Below are positions 22,180-35,200 of a stretch of DNA of 64,000 nt, one piece after another. The translations under genes and the position numbers were made by a program. The stretch's first letter is position 1, and every line of letters begins with the position of its first letter. The notes below the pieces were generated by a model. It had not been told where the DNA came from, did not search any database, and worked only from the letters and a program-made list of their open reading frames with translations. The DNA lies in assembly GCF_036323735.1 (NCBI RefSeq), contig NC_086033.1, positions 5,166,968 through 5,230,967 of the forward strand, in the 5' to 3' direction. The stretch comes from Rattus norvegicus (Eukaryota; Chordata; Mammalia; Rodentia; Muridae).

Positions 22180-23650
22180 TAACACTGTCAACACGGATGG
22201 AGCTAACCGCTAGGCTGGACTCAGATTTTGTTCCCCTTGACAAAGAAGTGTTAGCAGGGAGGAGGAGGGAAAACTTCTGAAACACTATATCCTCTACTGC
22301 TGTCACCTTGGGGGGGTCCTGTGGCCATTTAACATCAAAAGCAGGCCAGTCTGAGTTATATTAAGTGGTCTTTAGTCCTAACAACCTGTCCCATGTCAAA
22401 ACATGTCCAAGTCCAAGAACACAGAAAACAAAAGAACAACTAACACAAAGCGCCCTCTTTCACAGCTGAAGTACACAGACCAGCCTGTCCATGCCACGGA
22501 CAGGATAACTCAGGCTATCTGCTCCAGCCACTGGCCAGATCAAAGTCCTGTTACTGAGGCTGTCCGAGCCCTCCTTAAGCTTGCACATATGAATCTAACC
22601 AAAAGCAGAACACATGGAAGCTAGATAGAGGCAACATAGACAACTGTGGTACATCGCTCAAGCTGTCACTTCCCCGATTCACCACTCTCCTGTGGGTCCC
22701 CCACAAGAGGGGAGTTTACTGGCCAATACACAAAACATGAGGTGCGAATTGAACCACTACCTGAACCTCCTGAAATGTGACACACAGAGGAGGAAATCTA
22801 TGCAAAAACAAGAGTTTAGTCATTCCAAAATATCAGGGTCATCCCATTTCAGAGAGAGAAGTCCATGAGCAGAGTCTACCAGGGAGTTATATACTTGCAA
22901 TTAAGGTACAATTCAAACAATTGGGGCAGAGTTTGGACAAAGGTAACTAGATAGGGTACTATCAGTGTGGAGAGGCAACCTCCAAATTGACTTGCACTCA
23001 GTGGGCTGTTCTGGGACTTTCTGAGGGAGTCGGATGGGGAGTCACAGGAGGCTTTTTCAACAGTCTGGTTTGCAGCTGTTGCAGGAACTACACTAGCTCT
23101 ACTCCTCCTGGAAGGGAGGGGTCCTTCTGTGCTCAGAGGTTTGTGGTGGAATTTTCCCACTGGCCTCAGATTGGCCCCAACTCTGACTCTTTCATGGGGA
23201 CTTTGGATCTGGAAAGCTGTGGAAATGCTTTAAATAGGGCTTAATGGGCTATCCTAGAACAAATATGGAAGACTTTGTTACTGAAAGTGGTTTAAATTGT
23301 GTGAATCTGTCCCAAGCCTTCTGTGAAGAATTTCAATATTTGCCTAGAGACTCTTTGGGGAGGTTTTATGGTAAAGAATGTGGCTACCTTTTGCACTTGT
23401 CTGAAGAATCTGCCTGAGACCAAGGTTATGAGAATCAGATAAATTGAATTGAAAAAGGAAGTCTCAGAAATACCACTATGTGGCCCCCATAGTCTCATAT
23501 GTTTGAAGAAGCCTCTGGAAGCCTCAGAGTGGAATGTGCAGGTTTGTATATGCTTGGCCCAGGGAGTGGTACTATTTTATGGTACGTCTCTTTGGAGTAG
23601 GTATTTCCTTGTTGGGTCAGGTGTTTCGCTGTGGGTCTGGGCTTTAAGAC
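22180..23650. other. Unassigned repeat-like sequence between ERV remnant and repeat copy 2
   Basis: No gene recognised. The stretch 23,280-23,650 looks like an internal part of an old rodent retroelement and runs into the repeat copy at 23,660. ORFs are short and on both strands. Confidence 0.35.
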
Positions 23651-23659
23651 CCTCATCCT

Positions 23660-23870
23660 AGCTGCCTGAAACTGAGTATTCTGCTAGCAAACATCAGATG
23701 AAGATGTAGAACTCTCCGCTCCTACGGCACCATATCTGCTTAGATGCTGCCAGGCTCCCACCTTGATGATAAAGAACTGAAGATCTGAACCTTTAAGCCA
23801 GCTCCAATTAAATGCTGTCCTTTGTAACATTTGTCTTAGTCATGGTATCTGTTCTCGGCAGTGAAACCCT
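23660..23870 (+). repeat. Rodent interspersed repeat, copy 2 (family not assigned)
   Basis: It matches copy 1 at 19,690-19,920 from GTATTCTGCTAGCAAAC to GTGAAACCCTAACT. Its upstream extension (AGACCCTCATCCTAGCTGCC) is absent from copy 1. Confidence 0.6.
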
Positions 23871-24019
23871 AACTAAAAACTTCACATAGATGCCTGGAAG
23901 TCTAGATAATTAGCATGCAGACCCCATAAATGTGTCCCTACATACCTCAAGAAACACTTTGTTCAGGTATGATCCATTGCCACAAATTAGGAACACGATG
24001 AAGGACAAACATCCACGGT

Positions 24020-24222
24020 AGGGGCTGGAGAGATGGCTCATCATTTGAGAATTTGTTTCTCAAAAGACCTGCAGGGCACCTAACAATCCTCTGTCACTTA
24101 ATTTCCAGGTGAAACCCAATGACCTCTTCTGGCCTTTGGGGAATAGCACGCACAGACCTACAGAAGGCAAAACACTCATAAATGTAAAATAAATCAACGA
24201 CAACAACAAACAAAAACAAAAG
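24020..24222 (+). mobile_element. B2/B3-type SINE, plus strand
   Basis: It starts GGGGCTGGAGAGATGGCTCA, has a CCTCTTCTGGCCT segment and ends with an AAATAAATC-type A-rich tail. The middle is diverged. Confidence 0.85.
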
Positions 24223-24918
24223 CACCCAAAGGAGGGAAAACCAAAGGAGAAAACTCATGGGGCACCTTTGCCTGGATATTTTGTCCAGCTTTTAAAGAAA
24301 TCTAGAAACTGAATTGTAAACTCTGTGGTCTGCTTGAGTTGAAATCCCAAATGGAACATAGAACATTGTCAAGAACAAAAGTCATCATCCTAATCAAGAA
24401 CAAGAAAACAACCAACCATAAAAACCCTATCCCCTGAAAGGTCTTGCAATTAATTATCTCTTCTGTGCAGTTACAATTGATATCATGTTTGAAGGAAGCC
24501 AAAAGCAAGCAATTCTGTTTCATGAGTGCTTCTATACTCCCTATAATATTGTTTTATTTCCTGGCAGATACTACAGAAAAGCTGATGAATATTCCATTAT
24601 TATGTTCAACACTCTCATCCACAAAAGACTATATTTTAGCGGTAGCTAAATATTTGATAAGGATACTGCATTGATTTTTTTTTCATTATGAAGTTGGTAT
24701 TCAGAGTTGGACACACAATCTACACTGAAAGTACAATTGTCTTTGTATCTCAGTCTGACTGGGAAGTAATTATGATGCCCAATCCCTGTGAGAATGCAGA
24801 GATCCATCTCTGCCTGAGAGCTGTGGGATTTCAGATGGTTACATCACACTTCAATAAAGAAGGTTCTTAAGAGTGACAAGTTCGAGATCACTGTTTGATT
24901 CACAAGGATACATTCGAT

Positions 24919-27900
24919 TTACTCAAAAGTAACAGGACACAAGGATTCAATATCTGTGGTGTACATGGTCTTGCTGGCCTCCTCACAGAACCTCTTTCCC
25001 TCCTCACAGGATGCTTGCAGTTCAGTCTGCTCCACCAGCAGTTTTCTGTTCTCATTCATCAAAATCCTTACATTCTTCTTCAATTCATTGCATTCATTCA
25101 GGAGGTGGAAGTTTCTGATGCTGAATCAAAAACAAATAATGGTAAATCCCAGGCAGTTTCTGTTTGCCTGCCACTCCTGCAAGTACAATCATCCCTTCAA
25201 GGGACCTCGTCCCCAGGCATCTCCAGACGAGAGCCACAGTTTACATGTTAGCACCAATTAGAGGCAGGTCAAATCCCGAGTCCGCATTCCACGGGAATCA
25301 AAGTACTTCAGAAAATCCTGACACTAAGAGGGTATATATACATCAAAGAAGAGGAAATGATGCATATGGGTGCTTATGTGTTCATGGTATTCTAAAGTCA
25401 TTGGCAGGTAGAGGGCCAATCCCCTCTGAGGGCTGATAGAAGACCCAGCAGCTATACAATCTTCCCATGTGTTTCTCAGGGATCACAGATTTTTTTTCAA
25501 AGTCATAGCTGGACAGAAGTATTCCCTGCCTAGTGCTGGGGTCTCCTTTCTGTCAGTGACTCACAGGTAGGATTTGTTCTCTTGTGTGAGCTCCTTGTAC
25601 TCCTCCATGGCATCACTTATCCAGTTGGTCATCTTATGCATATCCATTGTTCTCATCCCATGTTGGGATTTAAGCATTGGCAATTCAACACTCAGCCTGT
25701 GTTAGAACATGACCCAAGGAACAAATAACTGTCTGAACTCATGATTTCACAATTAGATGAAGAGTAAATAAAAAGTAGCCAATAAAAAATTCAAATTCAA
25801 GGAATGGGGGCTAGGGAAGAAAGTGGAAAACTCAAAGACCAAAGCAAAAACACAACAGTGAGACTCAAACCATCACTCTTCCATAGAAAATATATCTCTG
25901 CAAATCAGCACACATTTGTTCTGAAATAAGTAATCCTTAAAAGGCTGGTGAGATGCGGTCCTATAAAGACCCTCTGTATAGGAGGGGGTAAAGTCTGAGA
26001 GCTGCATGTTTGGGAATAACAAGTGCCAAGAATTTATTCCCACAGTGACCTTTTCTAGGTCACAGTAAACCATCCTTGGATAATTAAAAAAAGAAAATAA
26101 ATTTCAAAGCAGGAAAATAAATAAATAAATAAATAAATAAATAAAATAAGTGAAATCAGAGTGTTCTCTGGACTACCTAAGCCCATTTATATAACACAAA
26201 CTTGCTCCTTCCTATTGGTGCTGGTTAAACTAATTATCCTGCGCATTGGACGGCAGAGCTAGGGGACCAAATGGAGGGAGCCGACCTTCAAGATCTGGCC
26301 AGGTCAGCATGAAGGAATTGAACAGTTGTGTAAGAAGTATAAGATGTTTCCTCCAGTCTGTGCCATAGCCTTGGGTCCAACAGAAAGATGTGATGACATT
26401 TCTCTTGTTTTGAAAGCAGGGATTCTCAATCCTTGTTACATGACTCCCAGAGGCCATAACTACTTTTTACAGGGAAGAGGATTCATAACACCTCCTCCCC
26501 TCAGGAGAGCCCTATGTGCCAGCAAGGTAAACAGAAGGAGCAAAGTGCTCTGTTGATCAATGACGGCCTCCATGGACTCATCACTATCATGATCTGCAAA
26601 CTGTTCATCAAACAAATCCTCAGACCCAATCAAAGGTCCCAGACTCCCTGATCCTGAGCAAAACACACACAAATACTTTCACATCCATCCATACATACCA
26701 ACCCATATACAAACATAATTAGAATGCCAACTTTATCGTGGAGGTGCCATAGAATCAGTGTATAACGACCTAAATCAGAGTAAGAGTGATGACATTCAGG
26801 CATTTCATTCACACACTTAGATGCAGCAAGTGTGACCAGGTCCTTCCAGCTGTTGAAAAAGACCAATCCAACTCCAAGGAGCTCAGGGTCAAGTACAAGA
26901 GAGGTTGACCCTAAACACACAGCACCTAGCTTCTCTCACAGGCCAGCACCTGCCAAGGCTCCTTAAAGTCCAGGATGAGAGGTGAAACACTTTCTGGATG
27001 TGAGGAAATCTTGGCTTAGCAGAGAGAGCACAAGACAGTCAGTAGGTTACAGGGCATAATGACTACCTGTAGTTCAAACCATCATTGACATAAAGGTCCG
27101 GGATTTGAGAAAGTTCATCCCGCTCGATTTTACACTTCTGGATTTCAGATTTTACTTCCTCCAATTTCTTTATACGCTTTTCATGGTTACTGATGAAATT
27201 TTCTGATGATGCCTTCCGAATAAACCCTGTAGATAGATAAACACAAGTGAATGTACATATTGGATAGCCCATGGGCAGAAAAGACCATTCTGAGTCTCAA
27301 AAATGAGGTTGAGGAAGAGGAAAGGCTGGAGACTTGTTGAATCCCTGAAAGAGAAGAAAAGCTATCTCTAATGTGGACTCTTAAGCTATTTCCCTCTTCC
27401 CAACCTCCTTTGCCATACATAAGCCTCACTCACTATTACATGATCCCTCATACTGAAAGATAGAATCTACCTCAGACATAAACATTTGGGACATTGTCAG
27501 CAGATATCAGACGTGGAGCAGGTAAATCCTGGAGTTCACAGCACCATCAAACCCTAATCGTGTGTTCAAGCTTAAAGTGTCTGCGACCTCAATTCATGAC
27601 TAGGGGGTTCATCCTTCCTTGTTGTTGTCACCACAGACTTAGTAACCTACAGGAATCTAGAGGATGAAGTGCTTCAGCACCCAACCATGAATGGGCACAT
27701 TGTTATCCTCATAGGGCTTCCTCCTGGCACTCCTTGGCAGTAGAAATTAAAAAGCTCATAGAAAAGAAGCTGCAGGCCTGCCAATTCCTGGCTCTCTGTC
27801 AAATTACTCATCAGGACTCTTGACTCTTGGTCTGCAATTGACAAATTCCAAGGCTCCTGCTTGTAAGGCCGACTCCTGAAAGGCACAGCTCAAACCTACC

Positions 27901-28067
27901 TCCTGGAGGAAGTTCCCCGACTCTACCCAGTACTCACTGTGCCTTCCCCAGAATGATTTCATTCTTCTGTACTTACAAGACAGGAGGCCAGCTTTCTTCT
28001 GCCTCGGTCTGGTCTCTCCTTGGTCTCCCCTCTCCTTCTGAACGAGCTTGAGCAGCTGGTGAAACAT
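24919..28067 (-). CDS. Takusan/Speer-family (Dlg5-derived) coiled-coil protein, gene C
   Basis: A diverged paralogue of genes A and B with four exons: 27,938-28,067, 27,067-27,226, 25,565-25,696 and 24,919-25,120. Donors are GTGAGT, GTAGTC and GTGAGT; acceptors end CAG. The joined frame is open for 207 codons and ends at TAA (24,919-24,921). Exon 1 begins MFHQLLKLVQKER and keeps the ETRPRQ motif. Exon 2 has EKRIKKLEEVKSEIQKCKIE, exon 3 has MHKMTNWISDAMEEYKELTQ, and exon 4 has ENRKLLVEQTELQ and CEEASKTMY. Exon 3 length (132 bp) equals that of A and B; exon 2 is three bases shorter. The C-terminus is unlike A and B: exon 4 reads through to its own stop and no exon 5 was found downstream. An upstream in-frame Met at 28,106 is not conserved. 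It may be a functional gene or a recent pseudogene. Confidence 0.8.
26112..26147. repeat. (AAAT)n simple repeat in gene C intron 2
   Basis: Tandem AAAT/ATAA units. Confidence 0.9.
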
Positions 28068-28133
28068 GCCTGTTTGTGAACCCAAAAGGCACTGAGGGAA
28101 TCCCACAGGCAGTTGGTGTCACCACAACACTGG

Positions 28134-28206
28134 TGACATCACAGAAGATTCTAGTGCTCTCTTAGATACAAGAGATTGTCCAAGGAAGACATTACTGATG
28201 ATGTCA
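28134..28206. promoter_or_regulatory. Inverted pair of CRE-like octamers upstream of gene C
   Basis: TGACATCA (28,134-28,141) and TGATGTCA (28,199-28,206), spaced 65 bases, within a conserved stretch that also keeps CAGTTGGTGTCACCACAACA. They lie in the same position as in genes A and B, although the surrounding flank has diverged. Confidence 0.45.
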
Positions 28207-28209
28207 CTG

Positions 28210-29650
28210 GGAAGTTCTATGGCCTACCTGCTACCCAGCTCTCCCAAAAGCAACCAATTTCTATGGGGCCCTTTTCTGCAGCCTCTCCTGTGACCCAGGG
28301 AATATCCTTTGGCAACTTCTCCTCCAGAGTTAGATATTTCTCTCTGCTTCATCGGATGTCATCAATGCTCTTGATGGGGAGAGTTGATTACAACCCTGAA
28401 TTGGAGAAGAGATTTTTGTTAGTATCTAAATCTCTAGGGACCACAAATGAGGACGATTTCTATCAATAATAAATCTACACCTGAGACGATGCACATACAT
28501 ACAGTCCAATTCCCAAAGTTTTCCTGTTTCCTAGAGGCCAATATATTTCTCCTATAATTTTAATTTTATAAAACCTGAATAATATTAGCTTATTGTGCAT
28601 TCCTTGATAGCCAGTACTATTTCCACATACACGTCCATGTATTTCACAAAGTCAATGTTAATAATCCTACTTTTTGCAATAAAAACTCCCTTCTCTTTGG
28701 AATATAGGGGATCAACTACAGGGCAAATATAAAATCATAAATTTCTATACCTTCTTTTACATATTAAGTAGGACATCATCCCTTTCTCAAATATAGTCAG
28801 ACAATTAAATTGGTCATCAGTGAGTAAAGGTCAACCTGGAGTGCGTGTTCCTACATTGTAGCCCGACAGCCATCACTTCTCCAATATCTGTCTTCCTTAA
28901 TTTCCAAGTCCAGGCATGAGGATATTGGGGGTTGCCCCTTGATACTTTACTCCTAGCAAACATAAGAATCAGCAGGATGGGCAGGGAGTCGAAGGGCCTG
29001 AGGTCAGGTTAAACCTCAATTTTAGTGGGTCCATAAGTTCAGGGGAAAGTCCATTTGGCATTGTCATCTGTGGCTTCTGTGTTCTTCTCCTAGGTTAGCT
29101 CATCTGTGCTATGACGCCTCCTAACCTCACAGACGTAAGAGTCAAAAACACGTCTGTCTTCTCTGGGAAGGGCTTTGCCTCTGACTCCCACCTGGAGTTG
29201 GACAACATCGCTATACAAAGCTCAAAACAGAGGTGTGGAGATGATGGATGCTTCAGAAGTTTAGGGTCATTTCTTCCAAATAAGGCACATATTTTTCCAA
29301 TGTAATTTTTCCTTTGTTCTTTCACTCTTGGTGGCTGGCTTCTTTCCTGGCCTGAAGTATACTGGAGTCCAATCTTTTGGATGACTGAAGCATCTTTTTT
29401 TGAGATGACAGGCCCACCAAGGGGCCTGCTGCATACAGGCTCCTATCACCAAGGAAGTTGTTGCTACAGAATCATAGCATGGTGGTAGCAGCACATGATC
29501 TCTCACAGTCTTCTCTGCTGCACTTGCTAAAAGAATAATCGGGTTTTTTTGTTTTTTAATATTTTATTGGAAATACCTACAATGCTGGTCAGAGTTGATA
29601 CATGCCTTTAATCCCAGCACCCATAAAGTTTTTTTTCTTTTTTCTCTTCT
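28210..29650. other. 5' flank of gene C, homologous to block D
   Basis: 28,200-29,250 aligns with 41,106-42,060 and, in its first part, with the 5' flanks of genes A and B. Shared landmarks include GTTTCCTAGAGGCCAATAT (also in A) and GGCATTGTCATCTGTGGCTT (C; D differs by one base). No coding exon is apparent. Confidence 0.6.
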
Positions 29651-29653
29651 TTT

Positions 29654-29905
29654 TTTTGCAATTGTTGTTAGAATTCCTGTTGTTTTCTTTGGTAATTCCC
29701 TCTATTTGCTCTGTACCTAGAATGTTAAGTCCACACTCTTCATGGCCCTATTCTTCATGGTAAAGATTTTGCTCATACCACCCACACCACACATGATCAC
29801 ATTATTTACTTTCAAAGAAGGAAAACAGGAATGAAGAAGAGAGTTAACGTGTATGGTCTCAGGTAATCAACACATCATGAGTGCAGGATGGCATCCTAGG
29901 GTTTT
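29654..29905. repeat. Local duplication, copy 1
   Basis: It aligns in direct orientation with 31,640-31,876: a TCTGTACCTAGAATGTTAAG landmark, the CATTATTTACTTTCAAA landmark and an ending ATGGCATCC/ATGGCAACC. It is diverged but collinear. The type of element is not known. Confidence 0.6.
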
Positions 29906-29909
29906 GGAT

Positions 29910-31600
29910 TACCCAAGCTTCTGGTTTTGAGATTGACAGGCCTCTGCAGAAGTCTCCAGTTGAGTAGCAGAGAGTCTGGAAAGGCTGAAATAATGGCTTC
30001 CCACGCATGGAAAAGGCTGCCCTTCAGTGCCTCTGCAGCCTGAGGCAGAGGTCTGCCAAGAGCACAAGGGCACTTGACCAGAGCTGGTAAGGGACTGCCT
30101 TTTGGATGATCTGTGAGACCTGGATGAACAGAGGCCTCCAGAGTCCTGATAAAGGGAAGGAGAGTCACATAGATGTGCTGGAAACAATCGATCTTTGGGC
30201 TGCAAGTCGTGCATTTATCTTTGCTGTGTAAATAGTATTTGTAAGTGACAGAGGCATCCTACTTTATCATGTCTAGTCACTCTAGTTGTTAAAGTGTTAG
30301 CTAGTGTAAACATAGTAGAGTTACTACAACATTACACTGTGTCCCATTTTGTTAAAGAACTTTATTTTATTTTTTATTTATACATATTTTACTTATTCAC
30401 ATTGCATGCTGCTCACTGCCCCCTGACACCCGGTTACTCTCTCCCACAATCCTTCCCCAACTCTCCTAGTATATTCTTCTCTGGGTGTATGAGGGCCAGC
30501 TATCACAGTAGATCCCTTCTTCCACCAAAGCCAATTTACCCTGTCCTGGGGCAGGTGCTGAGGATGCTGGTAATGGATGCCTTGGGCTTTCTTCATGCTC
30601 CAATTTGCTGGCTTTGGGAAGTTCATGCAGATTTGTCTGTGAACTTGATACTTCATATAGACAGCACACAAGAAGCACTGATTTGGATAATGTTCTTGAG
30701 AGTATATTTCAATCAAACTTACTCCCACTAATATCCTAAGAATGACAAAGGTAATGGGACACTATACATCTATTCCAGGAGTTTCCATTTCTGAGAGAAG
30801 CAGAATAGAAGCCCACAAATTGGCAAAGTTAAGTGAGGTCACACAGGGGACCTAAGAGCACACTGCTGCTTTCCTAGAGTGTATCCTAGAGGCTTATGGT
30901 ATCTATACACCCACAGATCCATATGCACTGAACACCAGGCTATTCATTGCTTTTGTCACTCAGTTTGCCACAAATATTAGAAATCCCAAAAGTCAGAGAA
31001 ATTTGGAGGTATGAATAAGTCCCAGGGGCTGGAGTAAGCTCAAAAAGTCTGTGACAACAAAGAACTGAATGAGAATCAGAGAGACAAGATGCTCACCAAG
31101 ACCATAGTCGTATCCCATTAAGAAAATATGAATAATAAGCCATCAGGTGAAAATATAAAGTAGGAGGTCAGAGCCCTAGGAGGTCTATCCTTTGCCCTCA
31201 GGGAAGCAGCCATTCTCTCAGCCATTCCAGGCCCTCGGCCACACAATCAGAGACTTCCCCAACAACTCACTGACCTTTCTCAAAGACCTATCTGGGCTTC
31301 TCCCTGAAGAATAGGACATGCAGAGTCCTTGAGGAGCCGCCAAGAGGCCTCCTCCACACAGGCTCTTTGTGGGCAAAGGAAAATGTTCCTGCGAATCTGC
31401 CATGGCAGCAGGAGTTTCAACCAGGCTGCTCTTAGTTCCAGCTCACTGGATGCAGGCCTGAGGCCATGGGGTGTCTTGGAAAAGAAGAAGCACACACTAC
31501 CTCACTGCTCTCTCTGCTGGCGAATGCTAGAACTGTGATAGGACGTGTGTGTTTATTAGAAGCATCCACAAAGCTGATCAAAGTCAGCACACGCATTAAT
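29910..31600. other. Unassigned region with a probable old L1 3'UTR piece
   Basis: 30,360-30,600 is T-rich then C-rich, like an old L1 3'UTR on the minus strand (ATTTATACATATTTTACTTA, CCCCCTGACACCCGG, TTCTTCTCTGGGTGTATGAG). The rest shows no gene or element I recognise. Confidence 0.4.
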
Positions 31601-31639
31601 CCCAGGATTCAAAATTTATGTTAATCGTTGATGTTCTTG

Positions 31640-31876
31640 TTTTTTGTTTGGTTTTTGTTTTTAATCCCCCCTCCACAGCTAATTGCTCTATACCTAGAAT
31701 ATTAAGCACATGCTCTGGAGGGACCTATTCATGTTAGGCAATGCTTTTATTCTTACTAACCACTCCACAGATGATCCCATTATTTACTTTCAAATAAGAA
31801 TACAGTCATAGAGAAGTGACAACCAGTATGCTCTCACAGAAGAAACACATCACGACTATGGAATGGCAACCCAATC
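31640..31876. repeat. Local duplication, copy 2
   Basis: The partner of 29,654-29,905 in direct orientation, immediately left of the L1 that starts near 31,895. Confidence 0.6.
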
Positions 31877-31894
31877 TTTTGCATTTGTTATGCC

Positions 31895-33185
31895 TTTTTA
31901 AATTTTTTTATTCTTTATTTGTTTTTAGTTACATTCAAATGTTATAGCCTTTCTCTGTTTCACACCCATATCCCCCTACCCCATCCCCCTCACCCTGTTT
32001 CTCTGAGGGTGTTCTCCCACCCACCCAACCCTTCCTGCCACCCTGCCCTGACATTCTCCTACACTGGGGCATAGAGCCTCGCAGGACCAAGGGCTTCTTC
32101 TCTCATTGATGCCCAACAAGCCAATCCTTTTCTACACATGCTGCTCGAGCCCTGGGTCTGTCCATGTGTACCATTTGAATGGTGGTTTAGTCTCTTGGAG
32201 CTTAGTTGGTTGGTATTATTGTTGTTATGGGGTTGCAAACCCCTTCAGCTCCTTCAATCCTTTCTCTGCCTCCTCCATTGTTCTCAGTTCAATGGTTGAC
32301 TCCAAACATCCGCCTCTGTATTTGTCATGCTCTGGCAGTGCCTTTCAGAAGACAGCTATATCAGGCTCCTGTCAGCTTGCACTTCTTGGTATCACCAATA
32401 TTGTCTGGGTTGGTGGATGTATATAGACTGGATCCCTAGTTAGGGCAGTCCCTGGGTAGCCTTTCCTCAGTCTCTGCTCCAGACTTCATCTCCACACTTC
32501 CTCCTGTGAGTATTTTTGTTCCCCCTTCTGAGAGGGACTGAAGCTTCCACACTTTGGTCATCCTTCTTGAGCTTCATGTGGTCTGTGGATTGCATCTTGG
32601 GTAATCTGAGATCTTGGGCTAAAGTCCACTTATCAGTGAGTGCATACCATGTGGGTTTTCTTGTGATTGGGTTTCCTCACTCAGGATGATAATTATCTGG
32701 TTCCTTCCATTGCTGTAAGATTTCCATGAAGTCATTGTTCTTAATAGCTGAGTAGTATTCACTGTGTAGATGTACCCCATTTTCTGTATCCATTCCTCTG
32801 TTGAAGGGCATCTGGGTTTTTCCCAGCTTTTGGCTGTTATGAATGTGGCTGTTATGAACATAGTGGAGCATGTGTCTTTGTTGTATGTTGGAGCATCTTT
32901 TGGGTATATGCCCAGGAGAGGTATAGCTGGGTGCTCAGGCAGTGCAATGTTCAATATTTGAGGAAACTCCAGACTGATTTCCAGAGAGGTTGTCCAGTTT
33001 GCAATCCTACCAACAGTGGAGGAGTGTTCCTCTTTCTCCGCATTCTCGCCAGCATCTGCTGACACCTGAGTTTTTTATCTTAGCTATTCTGACTGGTCTG
33101 AGGTGGAATCTCAGGGTTGTTTTGATTTGCGTTTCCCTGATGACTGAGGGTTTTGAACATAACAGAAGGCATTTTAAGAAATGAT
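31895..33185 (-). mobile_element. L1 3' end with ORF2 C-terminus, minus strand (decayed)
   Basis: From the T-rich 3' end it runs through a pyrimidine-rich 3'UTR into the ORF2 C-terminus. A minus ORF at 33,065-32,619 carries KPRCPSTEEWIQKMGYIYTV and ends GMHSLISGL, paralleling the young L1 at 61.5 kb (same segment ends GMHSLISGY). Frameshifts and stops break the frame. It meets an oppositely oriented L1 at about 33,200; both pieces contain an ORF2 end and 3'UTR, so they are two insertions and not one inverted element. Confidence 0.88.
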
Positions 33186-33204
33186 GCTACCCTAACTGGT
33201 GGTC

Positions 33205-34470
33205 TGCATGTAGTTGAGTGCCAATGGATCCATTTCTATCTCTTTCTACAAAGTTCAGGTCCAAGTGAATCAAGGAAATCCACATAAAACCAAACATGCA
33301 GAAGCTAATAGAAGGGAAAGTGTCGCCAAGTTCCTAGAACACATTTGCACAGGAGAAAGTTGTCAGAACAGAATACCAAAGGGTCAGGCTCTAAGATCAA
33401 CAGTAAATGTATGAAATCTCAACAATCTGAAAACTTTCTTTAAAGCAAAGGACACTGCCAATAGGACAAAACAGCAAGCTACAGATTCGGAGAAGAGTTT
33501 TACCAACCCTACATCTGAGAGAGTGCCAAAATTCAAAATAAAAAAAGTACTAAAAAAGGTAAACTCCCAGACTAACAAATAACCCGACTTTTAAACTGGG
33601 ACAGAGAGCTAAACCAAGAATTCTCAACTGCGGTATCTCAATGCCTGAGAAACAGATCAAGAAATATTGAACATCCTTACTTATCAGAAAAAGGCAAATC
33701 AAAACGAACCTGAGATTCTTCATTACACCAATCAGAATGGCAAAGATAGAAAACTGAGGCAGCAGCAGAGTGGGCTGGGATGTAGAGAAAGTGGAACGCT
33801 CCTCCATTGCTGGGGCGATTACTAGCTGTATAGCCACTCAGGATATCAATGTGGAGGATAATGGGAACAATGCAAATAGCTTTACCTGAAGACCCAGCTT
33901 TACCACTCACTTCAGCGCATATACTCAAACCTGATCCACATATGACAAGGACGTGTGGATGAATATGATCATAGCAGCCTTACTCATATTAGTCAAATGC
34001 TGGGAACAACCGCGATAGACCTCAACTCAACTGAGGAATGAGTATACGAAGTGCGCTCTATTCAAACAGAGGAACAGTACTCGGGTATCAAAGATGAATA
34101 CACCAAGAACTTTGTAGGCAAAGGGATGGAACTGGAAAATAGTGAAGTAACAGACAACGAAAAGGACATAACATGGGATGTATTTAGTGACAAATGGATG
34201 TTAGCCCAAAAGTTCAGAAGACCCACTATACAATTCATTGATCACATGAAGGGTAACATGTCAGAAGGCCAAATTGTGGATGCTTGAAACCCACTTAGAA
34301 GGGGGGACAACATAATCATGGGAGGCAGAGGGATGGAGGGACCTAGGTAGAGGCAGGGAAGGATGGACAAGGGGCGGGGGGAGTAGCAACAATGAAAAGA
34401 GACAAGAGAGAAACCCAGAGGAAAAGTGGGATAAATAACAATAAGCATCAGTGGTGGGTGCTGAACTTGG
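33205..34470 (+). mobile_element. Old L1 fragment, ORF2 3' part and 3'UTR, plus strand
   Basis: It shows the L1 ORF2 end in order: a VNQGNPHKTKHAEANRRES segment, a TCATTACACCAATCAGAATG segment, GGGATGGAACTGGAAAATAG, then a purine-rich 3'UTR. Many stops are present. Confidence 0.82.
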
Positions 34471-34479
34471 GTAACCCAA

Positions 34480-35200
34480 ATGAAAAATGAAGAAGTCAAA
34501 ATCTTCTCATTTGCAGATGGCCTGATTCTATTTTAAAAACTCTAAAAATGTATCACTGTCTCTTAACACTGATAAATACATTCATAAAAGCACAATACAA
34601 TGTGAACACACAAAATTTCTTAGCCTTCCTTTATGCCAATCCAAATCATACCATGAGAAAAATCTGGGAAAAATTCCCCTTATAATAATCTGAAAATATA
34701 AAATTAAATAATGTGGAGTAAAATACTTGAAATGCAAAGACAAATATGAATTAGTTTGAGGTGATCCTAAATAGAGACAACATGTCTCTAAAAACTTAAG
34801 TTTCTTAAAGCTGAAAATACATTCATAAAAGTAGTAGAATGCAAAATTAACACACAAAACTCATTACCTTTCCTGTTTACCAAAAACAAACCATGGGAAA
34901 GAAATCAGGGAAATATTCTACTCAAAATAGTCTTAAAATATATAACAAAACACCCTGGATAAGCACACTTATAAAGCATACTATTAGTAAGAAGACATAT
35001 GAAGTACCCACGATCCATCCTGAATACATCTAAGAACTTTCCAGCTGATGTTCTGAAAGACATTAAAGACTTGAATAAATCAAAGCTTTTATATCTTTAT
35101 GGATAAGTAGATAATATAATAAGGTCAGTTTTTGGTGAATTAATAAAATTAATATAATAGTGATTAGAAAATTTTACTACAATAAATCACCCCCTTTATA
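34480..35200 (+). mobile_element. Very old L1 ORF2 reverse-transcriptase remnant, with internal duplication
   Basis: It begins near a TTTGCAGATGGCCTGATTC segment, the decayed FADD box, and continues into thumb-region-like sequence. A unit starting CATTCATAAAAG occurs twice (about 34,579 and 34,820), each followed by similar LPFL(Y/F)-type sequence, so part of it seems tandemly duplicated. Confidence 0.55.

Noticed and set aside
19690..23870. The two similar repeats flanking the ERV remnant, considered as an LTR pair
   Set aside because: Their 5' extents differ, they are plus oriented while pol is minus, and no primer-binding site or polypurine tract adjoins them; independent dispersed repeats are more likely.
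32106..32439. Plus-strand ORFs near 32.1-32.4 kb
   Set aside because: They lie antisense on an L1 3'UTR fragment.
31895..34470. The head-to-head L1 pieces at 33.2 kb, considered as one twin-primed element
   Set aside because: Each half contains its own ORF2 end and 3'UTR, and the halves differ in age; a single inverted insertion would not duplicate the 3' end.
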